Shown in pieces: positions 16,719-25,424 of a stretch of DNA of 58,096 nucleotides. Location of the stretch: contig CAZUEO010000011.1 in NCBI GenBank assembly GCA_964619675.1, positions 1-58,096 of the forward strand, read 5' to 3'. Under the pieces are notes generated by a model. The model was not told where the DNA came from. It did no database searches and saw nothing but the letters and a program-made list of their open reading frames with translations. Within the stretch, counting starts at the first letter, position 1. Each line of letters opens with the position of its first letter. Source of the stretch: JAPLMW01 sp964619675 (lineage in GTDB: Bacteria > Planctomycetota > Phycisphaerae > Sedimentisphaerales > UBA12454). The position numbers were made by a program, and so were the translations under genes.

Positions 16719-18458
16719 TCAGTCGGGACGGTTGGTGTTCTGCAGATATTTCAGCAGGTAATTTTTATCAGGGCCGCCGAGATGCTCCCATGGCAGAATC
16801 TCGTCAAATTCAAATTTTTTTGCTGCAAGCCGGTGTAAGTCAAGACCGAATTTTTCAAATGCTTCTTTCCATAAATCAAATCTGAAACACTCATTCCACA
16901 AATCAAATCTCGCCCCGCTTTTATAGGCGCATTCAATCACGTCAGCCAGTTTTCTGTCGCCTCTGCCGATGGCCGATTCGAGAATGCTTCTTTGAATGTT
17001 GTGAAACTTAAAGTTTATAAATCTTGCGCCGAGCCTTTTTTTCTCGGCAAGGATTATATCTTTAGCGTTTTTGAAATATTCTTCTGTTTGTTGCGCCAGC
17101 CAGCCGAAAGGCGTATGGGCCTTCGGCACAAACCAGCTTACCGCAGCGTTTATATTGGCGACTTTGTTGGAGACCTTCTTTCGCAGCACAGCAAGGTCAT
17201 AAGATAATTTAACTATATTTTTTATATCTTCCTCTGTTTCACCCGGCAGTCCCGCCATAAAATAAAGTTTTATACTTTCAAATCCCTGTTTGTAAGCCTC
17301 CTGGACCGCTGCAAAAAGGTGTTCATCGGATATTGGCTTATTTATTATTTTTCGAAGTTTTTCGCTTGCCGCTTCAACCGCTATTGTGAGACCGCTTTTG
17401 CGAACTGACGATGCGAGTTTCGGCAAAAGTTTTAATTGCGCATCTACTCTCAGACTCGGCAGTGAAATTCCAACCCTGCGAGGCTCAAAATATTCATTGA
17501 GCAGGCTGACGGCTTCTTCCAGGTACGGGTAATCAGCCGTTGAAAGACTTAGAAGGCTGATTGTGTCAAGACCTGTTGTGGTATACGCCTTTTTTGCAAT
17601 TTCCAAAATCCTTTGCGGGCTGCGGTATCGAACAGGCCTTCTGCAGAAACTTGCCTGGCAGAAATTGCACCTGCCCGGGCAGCCCCGCATAACCTCAATA
17701 CTCATCCTTTCATGAACGGCCTGGGTAAAAGGCACAATCGGTTTTTCAGGCACGATAGAGCTATCAAGGTTATCGGTAACGGCATCGCTAATCCGTGGAA
17801 GCAGACCATCATAAAGTGAAGGCACATAGATAAATGGGAATTTTTTAGATACCTCTATTAAAATATTTCGTCTTGATGTATTTGCTTTTTTATGCTCAAT
17901 CAAAAACTTTGCAAGCTCGACAGCAGCCTCTTCGGCCTGGCCCAGCAGCAGCATATCAAAAAAGTCCGCAACAGGCTCGCAGCAGTTTGCCATTCCCGCC
18001 CCGCCCAAAATTAAAGGGTGATTTTCATTTCTGTCTTTGCTCCGCAGCGGGATACCGGCAAGGTCAAGTGCATTTAAAACGCCCGTGTAGCAAAGCTCAT
18101 TTGTAAGACTGAAACCCACAATGTCAAAATCTTTAACTGCCGCCTTTGATTCGAGACTGAAAAGCGGGATGTCTTTTTGTTTCATAATGTCCTGCGCATC
18201 GAGCCACGGCAAAAAAACCCGCTCGGCGGCGACATTGGGCAGACGGTTTAACACTTCATAGATAATCGCCAGCCCCGTATGGCTCATACCGATTTCATAA
18301 ACATCGGGAAAGCACAGTGCAATTTTCAAATCACATTTATCGAGGTCTTTTTTAATCTGGTTGACCTCACCACCGATATAACGCGAAGGCGTCCTGACAA
18401 ACGGCAGCAATTTCCGCTCGAGGATATCTGCAAGCATTGTGATTTTTTTATTTTTCAT
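16719..18458 (-). CDS. B12-binding-like radical SAM protein (TIGR03960-type)
   Basis: An N-terminal region of about 170 residues resembles cobalamin-binding folds (FPDVYEIGMSHTGLAIIYEVLN, then the GGAGMANCCEPVADFFD segment). A radical SAM core follows with the cluster motif CPGRCNFC (Cx3Cx2C). Proteins of this family are often fused or next to TIGR03936 proteins; the substrate is not known. The start is uncertain: ATGs lie at 18467, 18458 and 18437. A TATAAT at 18471-18466 overlaps the first, so one of the later two is more likely. The frame is open far upstream but overlaps apbE there. Divergent from apbE. Confidence 0.85.
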   Translation of the reverse strand: MKNKKITMLADILERKLLPFVRTPSRYIGGEVNQIKKDLDKCDLKIALCFPDVYEIGMSHTGLAIIYEVLNRLPNVAAERVFLPWLDAQDIMKQKDIPLFSLESKAAVKDFDIVGFSLTNELCYTGVLNALDLAGIPLRSKDRNENHPLILGGAGMANCCEPVADFFDMLLLGQAEEAAVELAKFLIEHKKANTSRRNILIEVSKKFPFIYVPSLYDGLLPRISDAVTDNLDSSIVPEKPIVPFTQAVHERMSIEVMRGCPGRCNFCQASFCRRPVRYRSPQRILEIAKKAYTTTGLDTISLLSLSTADYPYLEEAVSLLNEYFEPRRVGISLPSLRVDAQLKLLPKLASSVRKSGLTIAVEAASEKLRKIINKPISDEHLFAAVQEAYKQGFESIKLYFMAGLPGETEEDIKNIVKLSYDLAVLRKKVSNKVANINAAVSWFVPKAHTPFGWLAQQTEEYFKNAKDIILAEKKRLGARFINFKFHNIQRSILESAIGRGDRKLADVIECAYKSGARFDLWNECFRFDLWKEAFEKFGLDLHRLAAKKFEFDEILPWEHLGGPDKNYLLKYLQNTNRPD

Positions 18459-18504
18459 TTCCGGCATTATAGCTGATAATAGCGGCAAAATTGAAGGGTT
18501 TTTT

Positions 18505-19548
18505 ATGACAAAAAGGCAGTTATGGATTCTAAGAATAGGTATAGCAGCGAGTTTGCTTGTGTTTTTACTTTTACGTTCGTTCAGCCGTCCACAGAAAACT
18601 AAAAGACCGATTTCTCTCGAAAGCCCCACTAAAATCGTGATGAACACAATTGCACGGATTGTTGCGGTTGCGCCTGATGAAAAAACCGCGAAGTTAAGCA
18701 TTGATGCGGCTTTTGAAAAAATATACCGGCTTGAAACATTGATGAACAGATACGACCCAAGTTCTCAATTGTCGCAGGTAAATCTGCTGGCGGCAAAACA
18801 ACCTGTCAAAGTTGATAAAGACCTGTTTGATATCCTGCAGCAGTCGGTTTATTACAGCAAAAAAACCGGTGGCGCCTTTGATATTACCGTAGGGCCGCTG
18901 GTTGATTTGTGGAAAAAATGCGCTGAGGCAAATTCTATGCCCGCAGATAAGCAGCTTGAAGAAATTAAAAAGAAAATAGGTTTTCAAAGGCTGCTGCTTG
19001 ATTCAAATGATTTTTCAGTAAGATTTGTAGCAGAGGGAATGAAACTTGATTTGGGAGCAATCGCAAAAGGTTATGCAGCGGACAAAGCCGTTAACGAAAT
19101 GAAGAAATGCGGTGCGGTGGCAGGATTAGTTGAAATTGGCGGCCAGATAGGTTGTTTCGGACTGACGGAAGAAAAGAACAAATGGATTGTCGGAATTCGC
19201 AACCCTGCAAAGCAAAAGGACAATCGGATTATCGACAAGATTGCCGTTAGTAATATGGCCGTGTCAACCAGCGGCGATTATGAAAGATTTTATAAAGTTG
19301 CCGATATGCGATTCAGCCATATTTTCAATCCCAAAGCAGAAAAAAGCGCCAATGAACTTACAAGCGTTACGATTATCGCACCGAATGGCACCGAAGCCGA
19401 TGTCCTTGCCACCGCCGTAAGCGTTTTAGGTGCGGAAAAAGGTCTTGATTTAATCGAAAAAACGGAGGATACAGAAGCCATACTGATTAAAACGGGCAGC
19501 AGTGAAATAATCAAATCCAGCGGTGCTGAACAATATTTGGCAAAATAA
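18505..19548 (+). CDS. apbE: FAD:protein FMN transferase (ApbE)
   Basis: Attaches FMN covalently to Ser/Thr of exported flavoproteins. From the ATG at 18505 (AAGGG ribosome site) it is 347 residues. It has an N-terminal membrane anchor (about residues 7-25), the ETLMNRYDPSSQLSQVN segment, GGAFDITVGPLVDLW, and the core GMKLDLGAIAKGYAADKAV motif, all typical of ApbE. An upstream extension in frame is possible but overlaps the divergent radical-SAM start. Its targets (for example NqrB/C or RnfD/G) are not in this window. Confidence 0.93.
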   Translation: MTKRQLWILRIGIAASLLVFLLLRSFSRPQKTKRPISLESPTKIVMNTIARIVAVAPDEKTAKLSIDAAFEKIYRLETLMNRYDPSSQLSQVNLLAAKQPVKVDKDLFDILQQSVYYSKKTGGAFDITVGPLVDLWKKCAEANSMPADKQLEEIKKKIGFQRLLLDSNDFSVRFVAEGMKLDLGAIAKGYAADKAVNEMKKCGAVAGLVEIGGQIGCFGLTEEKNKWIVGIRNPAKQKDNRIIDKIAVSNMAVSTSGDYERFYKVADMRFSHIFNPKAEKSANELTSVTIIAPNGTEADVLATAVSVLGAEKGLDLIEKTEDTEAILIKTGSSEIIKSSGAEQYLAK

Positions 19549-19637
19549 GGTAAGTTACGGGCTGACATCAATTTGTTTGACTTAAACTCTCAATTGTGGT
19601 AAATATTACCGGTTTTAGGGAATTTTGCTGTATTTAT

Positions 19638-20705
19638 ATGAATCTTGAGGACTTACGTAAAAAGATAGACCAGATAGACGCCCGGCTCGTTGAGCTGCTT
19701 AATGAGCGTGCGCAGGTAGTCATTCAGATAGGCAAGGTCAAGGGCAGCGGGCCGGTTTACGCGCCGGACCGTGAAAAAAAGGTGCTTGCAAGAGTTGCGG
19801 AATTGAATAAAGGACCGCTGCCGGACAAGACCCTTGTCGCGATATGGCGGGAGCTGATGAGCGGCTCATTCCTTCTCGAACGGCCTTTGAGAATTTCATA
19901 CCTCGGGCCGGAAGGCAGCTTTACGCATACCGCTGCGATTCGCAAATTCGGCCAGTCTGTTGAGTACGAAGCGGTGCTCGATATACGCGGCATATTTGAC
20001 GAGGTAAGCAAAGGGCATTGCGACCTTGGTGTTGTGCCGATAGAAAATTCCATCGCAGGCGGCGTTATTGAAACTCTCGATGCCTTCGTGGATTCAGATG
20101 TTTTTATCTGTGCCGAAGTCAATATGACGATTCACCATAATCTTCTTGCAAACTGCAAGCTGGAGGAAGTGAAAAAGCTTTATTCCAAACCCGAGGTCTT
20201 CGCTCAATGCAGGCGGTGGCTCAGCGCGACTTTCAAGGAGGCAAATACGATAGCAGTGGCCTCGACTGCAAAGGCCGCTCAAATGGCGGCAAAGGAAAAG
20301 TTCGCCGCCGCTATCGGCTCTGAGGTCGCTGCCGAACTGTATGGCTTAAAGGTAATATGTGAAAATATCGAAGATATCGTGAATAATATAACGCGGTTTT
20401 TGGTTATAAGCAAAGAAGATGCAAAACCGACCGGCGACGACAAGACCTCGATACAGTTCAGCACCGCTCACAAAGCAGGCGCCCTTGCCGATGTGCTGGA
20501 TGTCTTCAAAAAACGGGACGTTAACCTCACTAATATCGAGTCAAGACCGAGCAAAAAGAGACAGCGGGAATACTATTTCTTTGTGGATTGTCTCGGACAC
20601 CGGAAAGATGAAAAACTTACGGCCTGTCTCGAAGAGATAAAGCAACATTGTCTTCAGCTTTCTGTGCTGGGCAGTTTCCCGCGAAGTGATACACTGCTGG
20701 AGTAG
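19638..20705 (+). CDS. pheA: Bifunctional chorismate mutase/prephenate dehydratase
   Basis: Converts chorismate to prephenate and then phenylpyruvate for phenylalanine synthesis. From ATG 19638 it is 355 residues. The order is chorismate mutase (about 1-85, LEDLRKKIDQIDARLVELLNER), prephenate dehydratase (YLGPEGSFTHTAA; VPIENSIAGG; catalytic NITRF near 245) and a C-terminal ACT domain with the Phe-binding ESRP motif. That domain suggests feedback inhibition by phenylalanine. The frame extends upstream to a GTG at 19596, but the family starts at MNLEDL. First of a long plus-strand run. Confidence 0.95.
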   Translation: MNLEDLRKKIDQIDARLVELLNERAQVVIQIGKVKGSGPVYAPDREKKVLARVAELNKGPLPDKTLVAIWRELMSGSFLLERPLRISYLGPEGSFTHTAAIRKFGQSVEYEAVLDIRGIFDEVSKGHCDLGVVPIENSIAGGVIETLDAFVDSDVFICAEVNMTIHHNLLANCKLEEVKKLYSKPEVFAQCRRWLSATFKEANTIAVASTAKAAQMAAKEKFAAAIGSEVAAELYGLKVICENIEDIVNNITRFLVISKEDAKPTGDDKTSIQFSTAHKAGALADVLDVFKKRDVNLTNIESRPSKKRQREYYFFVDCLGHRKDEKLTACLEEIKQHCLQLSVLGSFPRSDTLLE

Positions 20706-20722
20706 TTTTTTTGGAGAAGATG

Positions 20723-21493
20723 ATGAGAAAACCGTTCGTAGGCGGCAACTGGAAAATGAATACCGACGCCAAAAGCGCCGTCGAGCTTGCAGAGGGCGTC
20801 GTGCAAAGATGTGGTGCGATGCTCGATAAAGTGGATATTTCCGTCTGTCCGCCTTTTGTTTATCTTGCAGCCGTGAAAAATGCTCTTGGTTCATCGAATA
20901 TCGCTCTTGGCGCGCAGGATGTGTATTTCGAGCCGAAGGGCGCCTTTACGGGCGAGATAAGCTGTCAGATGCTTAAAGATGTCGGCTGCAGAAACGCGAT
21001 AATCGGCCATTCCGAAAGGCGGCACGTGCTTGGCGAAACCGATGGGCTTATAAACAAGAAACTCCTGGCGGCAATAGAAGCCGGGCTTTTACCGATATTT
21101 TGCGTCGGTGAGCTTCTTGACCAGCGCAAGACCGGACAAACTGAACAGGTTGTCAAACAGCAGGTGCAGAAAGGTATGGCAGGCGTAACTGCCGAAAATG
21201 CAAAGAAGATAACGGTAGCTTATGAGCCTGTCTGGGCCATCGGCACAGGCGTTAATGCACTACCTTCGCAGGCTCAGGAAGTCCATTTAATGATTCGACA
21301 ACTGCTCGCTGCGATGTATAATAAGGATATTGCCGGCCAGATGAGAATTCAGTATGGCGGCTCGGTAAAAGCGGATAATGCTTCACAAATTATAGCGCAG
21401 GCGGATGTTGACGGATTTCTGGTCGGCGGGGCAAGTCTAAAAGCCGATGAATTCGCTGCAATCGTAAAAGCTGCGGTGGAAGCGGAAAAATAA
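20723..21493 (+). CDS. tpiA: Triosephosphate isomerase
   Basis: Interconverts dihydroxyacetone phosphate and glyceraldehyde 3-phosphate. From ATG 20723 it is 256 residues. It shows GGNWKMN with catalytic Lys11, IGHSERR with the catalytic His, AYEPVWAIGTG with the catalytic Glu, and the phosphate loop QYGGSVKADN. An ATG directly upstream at 20720 and a TTG at 20711 are alternatives; GGAG at 20713-20716 favours the ATG pair. It lies 17 bases after pheA and 23 before secG, an order with secG found in many bacteria. Confidence 0.96.
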   Translation: MRKPFVGGNWKMNTDAKSAVELAEGVVQRCGAMLDKVDISVCPPFVYLAAVKNALGSSNIALGAQDVYFEPKGAFTGEISCQMLKDVGCRNAIIGHSERRHVLGETDGLINKKLLAAIEAGLLPIFCVGELLDQRKTGQTEQVVKQQVQKGMAGVTAENAKKITVAYEPVWAIGTGVNALPSQAQEVHLMIRQLLAAMYNKDIAGQMRIQYGGSVKADNASQIIAQADVDGFLVGGASLKADEFAAIVKAAVEAEK

Positions 21494-21516
21494 TTTTTAT
21501 TTTCCAGAGGTAATAT

Positions 21517-21888
21517 ATGGCAGGTTTTGTTTTGGCGGCAGTGCCGTTTGTAATGAAAGTTGTTATGGGTATCTGGCTCGTCGCGGCTCTGGTTCTGGTT
21601 TTTGTTGTTCTGATACAGAAAGGCAGAGGCGGCGGGCTCAGCTCGGCGTTCGGTGGAATCGGCAGTTCCCTGCTCGGCACAAAAACAGGCGACTTTCTTA
21701 CCTGGGTTACAATTTGTATCGTTGCGGTCTGGCTGCTTTTAAGCATTGTTGCCGTAAAGTGGTACAAGCCTCAGGCGAGTGAATATCTCGAAGGTGGACA
21801 GCCCCGGGCTTCTGTGCCGACAGTGCCGACTGAAACTGAAAAACCTCTTGAAAGTCGGGAGTTTAATACGCCGGCCGGCGTTGAGTGA
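21517..21888 (+). CDS. secG: Preprotein translocase subunit SecG
   Basis: A small inner-membrane partner of SecYE that helps protein export. The 123-residue protein has two membrane spans (about residues 13-32 and 60-82) separated by the conserved QKGRGGGLSSAFGG loop, which is diagnostic. The tail is longer and Pro/Thr-rich (SVPTVPTETEKP). It lies directly after tpiA and 9 bases before the YicC gene. Confidence 0.93.
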   Translation: MAGFVLAAVPFVMKVVMGIWLVAALVLVFVVLIQKGRGGGLSSAFGGIGSSLLGTKTGDFLTWVTICIVAVWLLLSIVAVKWYKPQASEYLEGGQPRASVPTVPTETEKPLESREFNTPAGVE

Positions 21889-21897
21889 GGGTTACAG

Positions 21898-22785
21898 ATG
21901 TTGAACAGTATGACAGGATTTGCACGCATCTGCCGGGAGATAGGCGGGATAAGCTATGCCGTTGAAATAAGGACGGTTAATAATCGGTATTTCAAGCCGA
22001 ACATCAGGCTGCCGGAATCCGCAGCGTTTCTGGAGCAGGAGATTGAAAAACTTCTGCGCCAAAATGTCTATCGCGGCGCGGTTAATTACATTCTTCGCTA
22101 TAAGAACATCAGCGGAGAACCTATGTATGAGATAGATTCTGCCGCTCTTAAAAGTTATATCGCCAGGCTTAACAGCGTTAGTCAGCCCGATAGCGGAGTC
22201 GAGTGCAGAATAAATCTTGCAGACCTGCTTCTGCTGCCGGGTGTTGTAAGACCTCAGGAGCCGGAAAATGAGCAGGCAGAGCAGTTAAAAAAAGCTGTCC
22301 TTGAGGTAACAGCCCAGGCCGTAGAGCAGTTGAAGATAATGAGAAGCCAGGAAGGACAGGCCCTTGCCGAAGACCTGGCGGCACAGTGCAGCCAGATAAA
22401 AAATTTGCTTGAGAATATTGAAACAAGAAAGCAGGTAGTTGTTAGTGAATACAGAGACAGGCTTGCGGCACGCGTCAAGGAATTGCTTAGCGCCGTTCGT
22501 CTCGAGCTTGACAGTGATATCCTTGCAAGAGAAGTGGCCATCTTTGCCGACCGAAGCGATATAGGAGAAGAAATCATCAGGCTTGGTTCGCATCTCCGGC
22601 AGTTTGTCGAAAGCTGCCAGAAAGAGCAGCGGGCAGGAAGAAAGCTGGATTTCATCGCGCAGGAAATGCTTCGCGAAACCAATACCATCGCGAGCAAGGC
22701 CTCGGATGCGAAGGTATGCCTTGATGTGGTTCAGATAAAGTCCTGCATCGAGAGAATCAAGGAACAGGTACAGAATGTCGAATAG
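21898..22785 (+). CDS. yicC: YicC-family endoribonuclease
   Basis: A 295-residue protein starting with the family signature MTGFARI and continuing with VEIRTVNNRYFKPNIRLP. The C-terminal block HLRQFVESCQKEQ...GRKLDFIAQEMLRETNTIASKA is the conserved DUF1732 part. YicC proteins are RNA-cleaving enzymes involved in small-RNA turnover and are commonly next to guanylate kinase, as here, with an 11-base overlap. Confidence 0.93.
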   Translation: MLNSMTGFARICREIGGISYAVEIRTVNNRYFKPNIRLPESAAFLEQEIEKLLRQNVYRGAVNYILRYKNISGEPMYEIDSAALKSYIARLNSVSQPDSGVECRINLADLLLLPGVVRPQEPENEQAEQLKKAVLEVTAQAVEQLKIMRSQEGQALAEDLAAQCSQIKNLLENIETRKQVVVSEYRDRLAARVKELLSAVRLELDSDILAREVAIFADRSDIGEEIIRLGSHLRQFVESCQKEQRAGRKLDFIAQEMLRETNTIASKASDAKVCLDVVQIKSCIERIKEQVQNVE

Positions 22786-23368
22786 TTCGCAGCGGGATAT
22801 GGCAGGGCAGTTGGTAATAATAAGCGGGCCCAGCGGAGTAGGCAAAAGCACTATATGCAAAGAGCTTGTCAAACGGCTTGACAATATTTATTTGAGCGTA
22901 TCGATTACGACTCGCCCGCAAAAGGCCGGTGAAGAAAACGGTAGAGAATACCGGTTCATTGGCAGGGATGAGTTTGAAGAAGGGGTAAAGGCCGGAAAAT
23001 TTCTCGAGTACGCGAAAGTTTTCGGAAATCTGTACGGCACGGAAAAAGGCAGTGTCCTGCAGGCGCTCGGTCAGGGCAGGATAGTTCTTCTTGAGATTGA
23101 TGTGCAGGGCGCACAGCAGGTCAGGAATCTGTATCCTGATGCCAGGCTGATTTTTATTCTGCCGCCCAAACAGGCGGAGCTTGCCAAAAGGATAAACGGC
23201 AGAGGCAGAGACGGCCGGGATGATGTTGAAAAGAGACTTGCCGGCGCCGGCATAGAGATAGCCGCAGGCTGGCAGCATTACAGGCATCTGGTTATAAACG
23301 ACAACCTCCGGCAGGCCGTAAAGGAAATTATGGAAATTATCACTAAACCAGTTGGAGAACAAGAATGA
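22775..23368 (+). CDS. gmk: Guanylate kinase
   Basis: Phosphorylates GMP to GDP. The P-loop GPSGVGKST is at about 18-26, with SITTRPQKAGEENGREYRF (GMP-binding region) after it and LLEIDVQGAQQVR later. The length of 197 is normal. An in-frame ATG at 22799 (MAGQLVI) is a reasonable alternative start that would remove the overlap with yicC. The stop overlaps the omega-subunit start (ATGA). Confidence 0.95.
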   Translation: MSNSSQRDMAGQLVIISGPSGVGKSTICKELVKRLDNIYLSVSITTRPQKAGEENGREYRFIGRDEFEEGVKAGKFLEYAKVFGNLYGTEKGSVLQALGQGRIVLLEIDVQGAQQVRNLYPDARLIFILPPKQAELAKRINGRGRDGRDDVEKRLAGAGIEIAAGWQHYRHLVINDNLRQAVKEIMEIITKPVGEQE

Positions 23369-23595
23369 TTGATGAATTGAAGAACAAGCGGATTTTTGAA
23401 AAAGTCGGCGGGCCTTTCAAATTGTCGGCCCTTATTCAGAAACGGATGGCTGAGCTTCTGGAAGGTTCAAGACCGTTGATTGAAAACACGGAGAAAAAGA
23501 CTATGATGGAGATTGTCATCGAGGAAATTATACAGGACAAGATCACTCCCGACTATAACCCACAGCCGCAAAAAGCCGACATACCGAAATTATAA
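23365..23595 (+). CDS. rpoZ: DNA-directed RNA polymerase omega subunit
   Basis: A 76-residue protein in the usual place for omega, directly after gmk with a 4-base overlap. The segment GGPFKLSALIQKRMAELLEGSRPLIE matches the conserved helix that holds beta-prime, followed by the acidic MMEIVIEEI segment. It aids RNA polymerase assembly. Short omega proteins diverge, so identity rests on this motif and gene order. Confidence 0.85.
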   Translation: MIDELKNKRIFEKVGGPFKLSALIQKRMAELLEGSRPLIENTEKKTMMEIVIEEIIQDKITPDYNPQPQKADIPKL

Positions 23596-23606
23596 GTGAT
23601 GCGGCA

Positions 23607-24176
23607 ATGGCAAAGGAAAATTCCATATTTAAAGGTTTGAATGTTTTGCTTGGCGTAACCGGCGGCGTTGCAGCTTACAAAGCGGTTGACCTTGCGAGCA
23701 AATTGACTGCCCCGGGCGCTCTTGTGGATACCGTTATGACTGAAAACGCCTGCAAATTTATTCTGCCGAAAAGTTTTGAAGCGGTAACCGGCAGAGCGGT
23801 TTATACCAGTATGTGGGAAATGAATGCCGGCTTTCAGATAAGCCATATAAGTCTTGCCGACATCGCCGATATTGTCGTCGTCGCGCCTGCTACCGCAAAT
23901 ATCATCGCCAAAGTTGCAGGCGGTATTTGTGACGACCTGCTCAGCACGACGTTATGCGCCTGCTGGCAGAAAAAGGTTCTGTTTGCACCCGCTATGAATG
24001 AAAAAATGTGGACGAATCCTGCCGTCGGTCAAAACGTCGAAAAATTAAGACAAATGGGCTTTGAAATAATCGGCCCCGGCCAGGGCCGTCTTGCCTGCGG
24101 CAGTAAAGGTGTCGGCAGAATGGCTGAAGTTGCCGATATTATGCAGCGGCTGGAGAAAATGACGAAGAGTAAATGA
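23607..24176 (+). CDS. coaC: Phosphopantothenoylcysteine decarboxylase (CoaC, stand-alone)
   Basis: An FMN enzyme of coenzyme A synthesis that decarboxylates phosphopantothenoylcysteine. The 189-residue protein has GVTGGVAAYKAVDLASKL at the N-terminus, the catalytic His in FQISHISLADIAD, APAMNEKMW, and the cysteine-bearing substrate clamp LACGSKGVGRM. In most bacteria CoaC is fused to CoaB; here they are two genes overlapping by 4 bases. Confidence 0.94.
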   Translation: MAKENSIFKGLNVLLGVTGGVAAYKAVDLASKLTAPGALVDTVMTENACKFILPKSFEAVTGRAVYTSMWEMNAGFQISHISLADIADIVVVAPATANIIAKVAGGICDDLLSTTLCACWQKKVLFAPAMNEKMWTNPAVGQNVEKLRQMGFEIIGPGQGRLACGSKGVGRMAEVADIMQRLEKMTKSK

Positions 24177-24823
24177 AACCGAGCCAATTGCATTTCCTTA
24201 TTACCGCAGGGGGCACAAGAGAATATATCGATGCCGTTCGCTTTATCTCCAACGCAAGCAGCGGCAAAATGGGCATTGCTCTCGCCGATGCCGCGTTAAA
24301 GGCCGGTCACAGGGTAACGCTCATAACCGTCGCTGAAAACTCAAAACTCAAAACTCAAAACTCAAAACTTAAAGTTGTCCAGGTAATCAGCGCAGATGAA
24401 ATGTTCAAAGCGGTAAGGAAATATTTCAGCAGATGTGATTGTCTGATTATGGCAGCTGCGGTGGCGGATTACACGCCTGCCAGAAAATCGAAGGTCAAAA
24501 TTAAAAAGTCAAAGGGGGAGCTAATAATAAAGTTAAAGCCGACACCTGATATTTTAAAATGGGCGACAAAAAACAAAAAAAAGGACCAGGTTGTCGTTGG
24601 CTTTGCGCTGGAAGACAGGAATTTGCGAAAGAACGCTGAAAAGAAATTAAAAGAAAAAAACCTCGATATGATAATCGCAAATGCACCTTCGGCAATTGGT
24701 ATGGAAAAATCGAAGATGGAAATCAAGCCTGCCAACGGAAAATGGATAAAATTGGCTGATGCCCCCAAAACAAAATCCGCAGAAATGATATTGGAACACA
24801 TCAGGCGCTGTTTTTATTCATAA
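24173..24823 (+). CDS. coaB: Phosphopantothenate--cysteine ligase (CoaB, stand-alone)
   Basis: Joins cysteine to phosphopantothenate. The 216-residue protein has the nucleotide-binding ITAGGTREYIDAVRFISN start, SSGKMGIALADAAL, the AAAVADYTP motif and the KPTPDILKW clamp with a Lys, all typical of CoaB. Residues at about 55-68 are encoded by a seven-base repeat array (24336-24375) identical in type to spacer repeats elsewhere in the window. The insertion sits in a normally variable loop after a beta strand, so the enzyme is probably active. The 3' end overlaps the convergent yjdF-like gene by 23 bases. Confidence 0.93.
   Translation: MKPSQLHFLITAGGTREYIDAVRFISNASSGKMGIALADAALKAGHRVTLITVAENSKLKTQNSKLKVVQVISADEMFKAVRKYFSRCDCLIMAAAVADYTPARKSKVKIKKSKGELIIKLKPTPDILKWATKNKKKDQVVVGFALEDRNLRKNAEKKLKEKNLDMIIANAPSAIGMEKSKMEIKPANGKWIKLADAPKTKSAEMILEHIRRCFYS
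24336..24375 (+). repeat. AAAACTC heptamer array inside coaB
   Basis: Four tandem AAAACTC units followed by AAAACTT and AAAGTT. Because 7 x 3 is 21, the array stays open and encodes a 7-residue period (NSKLKTQ). The same heptamers form spacer arrays at 27413, 27800, 31675, 34968, 35097 and 35490. Confidence 0.85.
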
Positions 24824-25412
24824 AATCTTTATCAGCGAGGCGAATAATCACGTATGCGAGTATTGAACCAATCACATCGGATATCAGGTCGAGGCTCGTA
24901 TTTAAATAACCGCCGACACCGGACTGCGGAACTAAAGCACTAACGATGGATTCAACGATTTCATTGAGTGCGCCGATTCCCAAACCGGCAGAGACGATTA
25001 TAATAAACAGAGTAATAGGGTGTTCGGTGAAATTTCCCAGCATAGGTTTTAGCAGATAGAACATAACTGCCGTGGCTGCGCCGAATCCTGTTATGTGAAC
25101 AAACTGGTCATATCGCAGAACAGGATATGTTTTCGAAAGGTCAATTAAAATAATATCATATAAGCGAGTGCCGTTTAGATATATTGCACCGCCTGCCATA
25201 TGAAAAAATGCCCATATTGCCAGCGACCACAGCACGCTGTTGGGAAAAAAGACTTTGTCGTTGGAGATGGCAAAAACCGCAGCGAAGAATATTATAACGC
25301 CGACGTAAATAATGAACTCGTAGTTTCTTTTGCTGATAAAGCAGGAGCCGAAGACAATTATTGACAGAACAAGAAAAATCAGTATCGGTAATTGACCCTT
25401 GCGAGGTTTCAT
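24801..25412 (-). CDS. Multi-span membrane protein, YjdF/DUF2238-like
   Basis: A 203-residue integral membrane protein with about six hydrophobic segments. The central LRYDQFVHITGFGAATAVMF and the C-terminal ALNEIVESIVS...DLISDVIGSILA segments carry charged residues inside membrane spans (Asp, His, Glu, Asp), as in the DUF2238/YjdF family. The function is unknown. It is on the minus strand, 12 bases downstream of pyrE, probably the last gene of purB-pyrE-yjdF. Confidence 0.75.
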   Translation of the reverse strand: MKPRKGQLPILIFLVLSIIVFGSCFISKRNYEFIIYVGVIIFFAAVFAISNDKVFFPNSVLWSLAIWAFFHMAGGAIYLNGTRLYDIILIDLSKTYPVLRYDQFVHITGFGAATAVMFYLLKPMLGNFTEHPITLFIIIVSAGLGIGALNEIVESIVSALVPQSGVGGYLNTSLDLISDVIGSILAYVIIRLADKDFMNKNSA

Positions 25413-25424
25413 AAACTGTTGTCT

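Noticed and set aside
22254..22884. Minus-strand frames antisense to yicC and gmk
   Set aside because: Long antisense frames in GC-richer coding DNA; no family motifs and strong genes on the other strand.
24173..24823. coaB as a pseudogene because of the repeat
   Set aside because: The frame is intact and all recognised motifs are present on both sides of the insertion.
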